From NCBI GenBank assembly GCA_002898675.1, contig BEHW01000077.1:1-10533 (forward strand): a DNA stretch of 10,533 nucleotides. Direction: 5' to 3'. This stretch comes from a bacterium HR20. GTDB taxonomy: Bacteria > Bacteroidota > Ignavibacteria > Kapaibacteriales > NICIL-2. Within the stretch, counting starts at the first letter, position 1; each line of letters starts with the position of its first letter. The notes beneath the pieces are model-generated. The model ran no database searches, had not been told where the DNA came from, and saw nothing but the letters and a program-made list of their open reading frames with translations. The translations under genes and the position numbers were made by a program. Shown here one piece after another: positions 1 through 5,146 of the stretch.

Positions 1-6
1 TGCACC

Positions 7-948
7 ATGATTACGTACGACCCCGCATCAGTGCCGCACCCACAAATGCACGGTATTCTGCTCAGCGGTGTTGCCCCCCGTCCGATAGCGTTCGTTGCCT
101 CGCGCTCGGCCAACGGCGACATCAACCTTGCGCCGTTCAGCTTCTTCAACGCGTTTGCATCGAAGCCGCCAGTCGTTGCAATCGGGCCCGCGATGAGCGT
201 TCGTTCGGGCAAAGTCAAAGACACCTGGCGGAACATTCTCGAAACGGGCGAATGCACCATCAGCGCCGTCACCTACGGAATGCTCCATCAAATGAACATT
301 GCCGCAGCCGAATACCCCGCCGGCACAGATGAGTTCGTCAAAGCTGGGTTTACGAAAGTCCCTGCAGAGACTGTCAACGTCCCCTACGTCGGGGAATCCC
401 CTTTTGCGATGGAATGCCGCTTTATCCAGAACATCGAGCTCTTCCGGGAAGAGGGCGGCAACGGCAACATTATGCTGCTCCGCGTCTATCGCATCCACGT
501 CAAAGAATCCGTGCTGACCGACGGCAAAATTGATCCGCGCAAGATGGATCTCATCGCTCGGATGGGATACCACTGGTACGCACGTGTCACACCCCAGGTG
601 TGCTTCGAGCTTCCGCAGCCTGGCGAGCGGTGTGGTATCGGCCTGGACATGCTTCCGGAACTGATTCGGCAGTCTCCCATCCTGACGGGCAACGATCTTG
701 GGCAGTTAGCTTCTGTCTTGGAGCTTCCTGCTCGCGACCCAAGTTTTCGCGAGCCTCGCTCGAATGCAGATTCGGTTGAGCATGAACTGATTGCCGGCAA
801 TCCCCGCGGTGCACTGGACGCTGCACTCCGCGCCGGCCAGCCAAGCCAGTGGACACTCCATCGAATTGCGCGTGCATTCCTTGCGGTCAACGACGTTTTT
901 GGTGCTTGGCAAACGTTGTATCTTGCGCACCCGGAAATTGCACCGTAA
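7..948 (+). CDS. Flavin reductase-like FMN-binding protein (DIM6/NTAB family, flavoredoxin type)
   Basis: 313 residues. The family binds FMN in a split-barrel fold and acts as a cytoplasmic flavin or ferric reductase or flavoredoxin; the true substrate cannot be read from sequence. Visible signatures are the N-terminal YDPAS (residues 4-8), APRPIAFVASR (23-33) with the PRPIA core that lines the flavin site, NLAPFSFFNAF (40-50), KDTWRNI (71-77), and GYHWYARV (188-194) at the end of the core domain. The core is about 200 residues. A further 100 or so residues follow (IGLDMLPELIRQSPILTGNDLG, then a helical tail), an extension that I recall from Bacteroidota-type homologues. The ATG at 7 gives the expected short N-terminus, so the gene looks complete, although only six bases lie upstream and no promoter can be judged. 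It is followed 57 bp later by the LiaF-like gene on the same strand. Family assignment is firm, specific function open. Confidence 0.9.
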   Translation: MITYDPASVPHPQMHGILLSGVAPRPIAFVASRSANGDINLAPFSFFNAFASKPPVVAIGPAMSVRSGKVKDTWRNILETGECTISAVTYGMLHQMNIAAAEYPAGTDEFVKAGFTKVPAETVNVPYVGESPFAMECRFIQNIELFREEGGNGNIMLLRVYRIHVKESVLTDGKIDPRKMDLIARMGYHWYARVTPQVCFELPQPGERCGIGLDMLPELIRQSPILTGNDLGQLASVLELPARDPSFREPRSNADSVEHELIAGNPRGALDAALRAGQPSQWTLHRIARAFLAVNDVFGAWQTLYLAHPEIAP

Positions 949-1005
949 CATTTGGCAGCGCTCTGCGTATGCCGCAAGGAGAATCGTCCACCACTGCACA
1001 CTGGA

Positions 1006-1701
1006 ATGCATCGCACACGCTGGGCTGGCATCGCGCTCATCATCGTTGGGATTGTACTGCTTCTCGAAACGCTTGGCGTCATTCCCTCGATTGGATGGGT
1101 CCTCGAGTGGTGGCCCGTGCTCTTGATTGCTGCTGGCATTCGCATTGTCCTCCGCAAACCAGAGAGCTTAGCAAGCGGGCTCGTTGTCATTGCGATCGGG
1201 TGCCTGCTCCTTGCCGATAATATCTTCCCTGGCTTCGATTTTTGGGTCGCGGCGGTGCCCGTCTTTCTGATCGTTCTCGGCATTGGAATTCTCACTCGTC
1301 CGCTGCGGGATAATGCGACGGGCCGCGCTGCTTCCATCGCTTTTGCTCGGAACAACCAGACACTCGACAGCGAACTCATCAACGTGGTTGCCCTCTTCGG
1401 TGGTGCCGGGCATGTTGTCACTTCGCAGCACTTCCGCGGTGGCTCGATCCAGGCGGTTTTCGGCGGTGTCGAATTGGATTTGAGCAGAGCACGCATGGCA
1501 GCAACAGAAGCATCGCTGGATGTGGAAGCATTCTTCGGTGGTGTGAAAATCCGCGTTCCACCGACGTGGGCAGTCGCCGTCGAAGGTGCGCCGATCTTCG
1601 GTGGCATTGACAACAAAACAATGTCCTCTACTACAGCTGAGGAACTACCACTGCTTCGCATCCGCGCAACGGTGGTCTTCGGGGGAATCGAGATTCGCTG
1701 A
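1006..1701 (+). CDS. LiaF-like four-helix membrane protein with C-terminal FGG repeats
   Basis: 231 residues from ATG 1006. Four hydrophobic segments lie at about residues 7-22, 33-48, 57-72 and 80-96 (for example WAGIALIIVGIVLLLETLG), followed by a soluble all-beta-looking domain. That domain carries five FGG motifs, at 131-133, 152-154, 177-179, 198-200 and 225-227, each preceded by a hydrophobic strand, and ends on one of them. This matches the LiaF/DUF5668 and 'cell wall-active antibiotics response' group, in which LiaF restrains an envelope-stress two-component system in Firmicutes. No histidine kinase is present here; the neighbours are an ECF sigma factor and its anti-sigma-like partner, so a role in envelope stress is plausible inference. 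Start choice: the frame is open back to TTG 952, but that would add an unlikely 18-residue polar leader. ATG 1006 puts the first helix right at the N-terminus. An AAGGAG at 976-981 is too far upstream (24 bases) to serve it. Confidence 0.8.
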   Translation: MHRTRWAGIALIIVGIVLLLETLGVIPSIGWVLEWWPVLLIAAGIRIVLRKPESLASGLVVIAIGCLLLADNIFPGFDFWVAAVPVFLIVLGIGILTRPLRDNATGRAASIAFARNNQTLDSELINVVALFGGAGHVVTSQHFRGGSIQAVFGGVELDLSRARMAATEASLDVEAFFGGVKIRVPPTWAVAVEGAPIFGGIDNKTMSSTTAEELPLLRIRATVVFGGIEIR

Positions 1702-1757
1702 ATCAAAATCTGCTCAAGCTGCGTTTCTACGCTTGGTCCCACAGCACGAATGTGGTA

Positions 1758-2327
1758 ATGGCTGTCAACTACACGCTCTCGAGCGACCGCGAGCTCTACC
1801 ACTACCTTTCGATGCCAGAGCATCGGGAGCGTGCATTTGAAGAAATTTACCGCCGCTACGGACAGCGCATCTACGCGTACTGCCGCAAGATCCTCTTCAA
1901 CACCCAAGACGCCGAGGATGCATTCCAGAGCACCTTCCTGAAGTTTCTCAGCAGCATCTCCCCAGATCGTGAAATGACCAACTTGCCCGCCTACCTTCTG
2001 ACAATCGCACGCACAACGTGTATGGACATGTTCGCCCAGCGACACGAACATGCCGAGCTTGTCGAGGACTTCCACGGCAGGCCCGATCAAACGGTCGAAG
2101 CCAATGAAATCAACGAACTCATCGAGATGGCACTCCACCTGCTCCCTGCACAGTGGCGCGAAGCGGTCATCATGCAGCTCTACGCCAACATGAGCTACGA
2201 GGAAATCGCATCCGCATTCGGCGTTCCTGTGACAACGGTGCGGAATTGGCTCTGCCGCGGCAGGCAACGCTTGCGCGAAATCCTTCAGCCGTACTTCGAA
2301 GAACGTCATGTCGAACACCCCGAGTGA
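1758..2327 (+). CDS. ECF-type RNA polymerase sigma-70 family factor
   Basis: 189 residues from ATG 1758; the frame also offers GTG at 1752, two codons earlier. Sigma region 2 spans about residues 26-90 (AFEEIYRRYGQRIYAYCRKI, then the acidic DAEDAFQSTFLKFL at 51-64, the usual core-polymerase and -10 recognition part). Region 4 spans about 122-175 (LLPAQWREAVIMQLYANMSYEEIA, then the helix-turn-helix GVPVTTVRNWLCRGRQRLRE) for -35 recognition. Region 3 is absent and length is typical, so this is an ECF factor. It directs RNA polymerase to a dedicated regulon when released from its anti-sigma factor. The next gene begins at the stop codon (GTG 2324 overlaps TGA 2325-2327; the preferred ATG is at 2333), the classic sigma/anti-sigma arrangement. 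No Shine-Dalgarno is visible. No autoregulatory promoter could be recognised in the 56-bp gap upstream (1702-1757). Confidence 0.95.
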   Translation: MAVNYTLSSDRELYHYLSMPEHRERAFEEIYRRYGQRIYAYCRKILFNTQDAEDAFQSTFLKFLSSISPDREMTNLPAYLLTIARTTCMDMFAQRHEHAELVEDFHGRPDQTVEANEINELIEMALHLLPAQWREAVIMQLYANMSYEEIASAFGVPVTTVRNWLCRGRQRLREILQPYFEERHVEHPE

Positions 2328-2332
2328 CGCCG

Positions 2333-3526
2333 ATGGAGCAGCTTTCGCATCGCGACATGATTGATCTTTTCCTCGACGGTCAGCTACCGGCAGAAACGCG
2401 CAGCGTATTCTTTGCCGCACTGGCAGCAAGCGAGGAACTCCAGGCGGAACTTCACCGAGCAGTGGTCCTCCATGCAGCAGCCCATCGCCATGCACAAACG
2501 CTTCAGCCACCGCCTGCACTGACAGCATCCATCCTGGCAGCTGCTGCTACACCACAGGTGCCAGCTTCGCGCACTCGAAGCGGATGGCTCCACGCCAAAG
2601 CGCTCCGCACCATTGCGCTGACAGCAGCTGCAACGGTCATTGGCTTTTTCATCGGTCGGCTCAGCGGACCGCTTCCTTCCACGACCAAACTGGCTATGCA
2701 GTCGGAACACGCTGCAACTGGAAACGCTGTAGCCGTCCGGCACACCACCACACAAGCGATCCCAACTTCTCAGAACACACAAACTGCTCATACCACCACA
2801 GCCCAACCCAAGAGCACATCACCGATTGCACTCGGTACACCAAGCGTGGATGAGGACATTGCTCCTACCCCCAACGATGCGCTCACCGCTGTTGCCGTAA
2901 TGCCACTGCCGAAACCAGCAGTGCCAGTAGATTTTTCACCTGCGTCACCGCAGCCAATGCCAGTCCCACTGGGTCATACGCTCGAACAACACTCTGCACC
3001 ACCGCCGCTGCCTCCCGCTGTGGAGGAGCCAGAGGAAGAATTTATCCTGAGCATCCGGCAAACAACACCGCTTGTCCTTCGCCAGCAACGATTGCTTTCG
3101 CCGCTGAGCAGCTCGCCACTCAACAACACGCTCATCGCAGCCGAGTACCGTGAGCGGACGGTCAGCATCCTTGCACAATGCGGCTACGAGCAGTTTCCGA
3201 TCTACGAAGTCACCACCACTGCAGATGGCACACCCCAGTACACCCTACGGCAACTGCTCTGGTGGGTCGGTGGCGGCATGCGGGTCTATGCACCACGCGC
3301 AGAAGAAGGGCTGTTCCGTACACTTCGGCCGATGGCTGGAATTGTGCTCGGTACCAGCCAGTACGGCGTTCTCGGTCGCGGTGAAGTAGGACTGAGCTGG
3401 GAGGTGCTGCCGCACCTGAGTGTGCAATGCCTCTTGGAAGGAATGGTGCATTCTCACGGCATTGGCACCAATTGGGAACATGCAGAAAAGCTCAGTGCAA
3501 GCATTGGCTTAGCGTTCCGCTTCTGA
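2333..3526 (+). CDS. Anti-sigma-like membrane protein with Pro/Thr-rich linker and predicted outer-membrane beta-barrel C-terminus
   Basis: 397 residues from ATG 2333; GTG 2324 is an alternative that overlaps the sigma gene's stop. Residues 1-55 (HRDMIDLFLDGQLPAETR and a helical stretch) resemble the cytoplasmic helical part of anti-sigma factors, but without a zinc HxxxCxxC motif. A basic stretch (79-92) precedes one membrane helix at about 92-108 (TIALTAAATVIGFFIG), giving an N-in topology. Residues 112-235 are low-complexity, rich in Thr, Pro, Ser, Ala and His, with PxP clusters and an acidic EEPEEE end. From about 236 to the end the pattern turns to alternating amphipathic strands (LLWWVGGGMRVYA, RPMAGIVLGT, GVLGRGEVGLSWEV, LSVQCLLEGMV, KLSASIGLAFRF) and ends in Phe, as outer-membrane barrels do. 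I infer a regulator of the preceding ECF factor that spans inner membrane, periplasm and outer membrane. The stop overlaps the 3' end of the convergent rqcH-like gene by 18 bp. The anti-sigma role rests mainly on gene position. Confidence 0.8.
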   Translation: MEQLSHRDMIDLFLDGQLPAETRSVFFAALAASEELQAELHRAVVLHAAAHRHAQTLQPPPALTASILAAAATPQVPASRTRSGWLHAKALRTIALTAAATVIGFFIGRLSGPLPSTTKLAMQSEHAATGNAVAVRHTTTQAIPTSQNTQTAHTTTAQPKSTSPIALGTPSVDEDIAPTPNDALTAVAVMPLPKPAVPVDFSPASPQPMPVPLGHTLEQHSAPPPLPPAVEEPEEEFILSIRQTTPLVLRQQRLLSPLSSSPLNNTLIAAEYRERTVSILAQCGYEQFPIYEVTTTADGTPQYTLRQLLWWVGGGMRVYAPRAEEGLFRTLRPMAGIVLGTSQYGVLGRGEVGLSWEVLPHLSVQCLLEGMVHSHGIGTNWEHAEKLSASIGLAFRF

Positions 3527-5146
3527 ATGGGATGACGGGCTGCGTGGTTCGACAAACACAACCCACTCACGGAGCAGGTCCACCACGCCTGCTCCGCTTT
3601 TTTTCGGCTTGCGAAGATATTTCCGCTGCGTCCACGAAACCGGTACGTAGCTCGATCCGCGCGCGGCGGAATAGTACGCGACAATTGCTGCCGCCCGTTC
3701 GATAACCGATGGCGGCGGAAGCTGCCGTGATGGGAGTGGAATGATTCCGTGTGCACCCTCGACTCCGCGTGCATGCAGCCACACATCGTGTGGTTTTGCG
3801 ATCTGGAAGGTGAGCTCATCATTGCTTCGGGCGTCCTTGCCGAGCAGCAGCACATATCCCTGCGGCAAGGCAATGCGACGGAATCGTCCAGCGCGGTGGT
3901 CCGGCACGCGAGGTTCGCTCGGTTCTTCGGCTGCGGGAAACAGCTCCCTGGCAAGTGATTCTACCTGTGCAACTGTTTGAGCCAATGCCAACGTATCAAG
4001 CGCAGTGCGAAGTGTATCGGCACGCTGCTGCAGCAAAGGCAGGCGTTGTTCGGCGATCATCGCAGCGCGCCGGAGCTTGCGTGCCTTCGCAAAGTAGCGC
4101 TCTGCATTGCCGAGCACTGTCAGCGTGGGGTCAAGGGGAACCTGGTAAACCATGCCATCCCAGTCGGCGCATTCGATGCTGGTAAGTCCGCGGCGATGGC
4201 GATCGCAAGACACAACAAGCAGGTTTCCCCACTGCTCGAAGACAGGTGCAGCCTCGATTCCTTCCTGATCACCTGCCAGCACTTCGATTGCAGACTCGAT
4301 CCGCCCAAGTTCACTCTGAATGCGGCGTTCGAGCTGATGTTTGGCTCGATCGAGTGCCCATTGATGGTACAACGCCCGCACTCGTCGGCTGATACCCTCC
4401 TCAACGTTGGCGACATCCTGCCACTGCCACCCATCCGGGACACAACCGAGGAGGAACAGTTCCTGACCCGTCGGCGAACGCGCAATCACTGGTCGAGGTC
4501 GCTCAATGAGTTCGTCTCGGAATGCTCGTGCTGATGCAATGATGCGGTGACGCTCTTCTGCCGAAAGCTTCCCCCACAGAGTATCGCCAGGCTCGTTCCT
4601 TGTTCGGCACCAGGCTTGGGCATAGGGCTGTGCAAGCAAGAGCGTACTGCGCTGAAGAACCTCCAGCACCGTCCAATCGTTGGGGCACTCCAATGGACAT
4701 GGCAAATGCGGAGGCGGTGGCTCCCATTGCATCTCCACGCGCATCGAAGGATCGAACCTGGCAGCATCTACAAGTACGCGAGAAGCTTTTTCAAGGAAAA
4801 TGCAATTGGATCGAGCGCCAGGAACCGCTACAATAACAAGCTCCCACTGGCCGAGCAACAGCGAAATAATGCGATTGGCATCTGCGATCGCAATTGTCTC
4901 TACTTGCGCAAGTGCCAGCTGCGGGAACATGCGCTGCCGCCTCTGCGGAGGATTCGTCCGCTGAACGTACACACTCTGAATCGGCCGACTCATCGCATGC
5001 ATCAGCTGCATCGAGCCATACGGCGTTTCGATGTGGACGCCAATCTCATCACTGGAGGTGCGGTAACATTCCACTACGACCGCTCGTTCGAGCTGCGGTC
5101 GCAATTCCAGGACGAGTGCTGCCAGTGTTGTCCAGTGCCGAATCAT
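3509..5146 (-). CDS. rqcH: NFACT / RqcH-family ribosome quality-control protein (Rqc2 homologue)
   Basis: 545 residues. The family binds obstructed 50S subunits carrying peptidyl-tRNA and recruits tRNA-Ala to add C-terminal alanine tails. NFACT-N: TTLAALVLELRPQL (6-19), then ANRIISLLLGQW and GARSN (90-114), equivalent to the family's DR and GRHSN motifs. Middle: a helical region near 150-215, then two long helices forming a coiled coil about 250-400, including the characteristic VPLDPTLTVLGNAERYFAKARKLRRA. NFACT-R RNA-binding domain about 425-520: LLLGKDARSNDELTF, then HDVWLHARGVEGAHGII with the conserved W-L-H. The start at ATG 5146 is chosen because it gives the family's N-terminus and forms an ATGA overlap with the upstream repeat-protein gene; an in-frame start at 5200 would add 18 residues inside that gene. 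Oddities: Asn91 stands where characterised RqcH has Asp before Arg92, and the last 18 bp overlap the convergent gene. Family is clear; alanine-tailing activity is inferred. Confidence 0.9.
   Translation of the reverse strand: MIRHWTTLAALVLELRPQLERAVVVECYRTSSDEIGVHIETPYGSMQLMHAMSRPIQSVYVQRTNPPQRRQRMFPQLALAQVETIAIADANRIISLLLGQWELVIVAVPGARSNCIFLEKASRVLVDAARFDPSMRVEMQWEPPPPHLPCPLECPNDWTVLEVLQRSTLLLAQPYAQAWCRTRNEPGDTLWGKLSAEERHRIIASARAFRDELIERPRPVIARSPTGQELFLLGCVPDGWQWQDVANVEEGISRRVRALYHQWALDRAKHQLERRIQSELGRIESAIEVLAGDQEGIEAAPVFEQWGNLLVVSCDRHRRGLTSIECADWDGMVYQVPLDPTLTVLGNAERYFAKARKLRRAAMIAEQRLPLLQQRADTLRTALDTLALAQTVAQVESLARELFPAAEEPSEPRVPDHRAGRFRRIALPQGYVLLLGKDARSNDELTFQIAKPHDVWLHARGVEGAHGIIPLPSRQLPPPSVIERAAAIVAYYSAARGSSYVPVSWTQRKYLRKPKKSGAGVVDLLREWVVFVEPRSPSSHSEAER
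3570..3604 (+). terminator. Intrinsic terminator of the + strand sigma/anti-sigma unit
   Basis: Perfect 9-bp stem CGGAGCAGG (3570-3578) / CCTGCTCCG (3588-3596) with a 9-base loop, then C and seven consecutive T (3598-3604). It sits 43 bp after the stop of the anti-sigma-like gene and has the layout of a rho-independent terminator for rightward transcription. It lies wholly inside the coding region of the leftward rqcH-like gene, where it encodes the KKSGAG...DLLRE stretch. On the minus strand the T-run becomes an A-run before the stem, so it should not stop that gene's own transcript. Confidence 0.88.

Noticed and set aside
976..981. AAGGAG as a ribosome binding site for the LiaF-like gene
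   Set aside because: It is 24 bases from ATG 1006 and no in-frame start lies at a usual distance from it.
2153..2332. N-terminal extension of the anti-sigma-like gene back to 2153
   Set aside because: The extra 60 codons overlap sigma region 4 in another frame and give a non-homologous Arg-rich leader; ATG 2333 gives a sensible anti-sigma N-terminus.
486..2528. A 680-codon minus-strand open frame across the left arm
   Set aside because: It lies antisense to three well-recognised genes and crosses their boundaries; its translation is rich in Arg, Ser and Pro with no domain. It is a by-product of codon use in the real genes.
3484..3518. A leftward terminator for the rqcH-like gene inside the convergent gene
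   Set aside because: A GCTAAG/CTGAGC pairing followed by four T exists on the minus strand, but the stem has a mismatch and competing short pairings, so I cannot support it.
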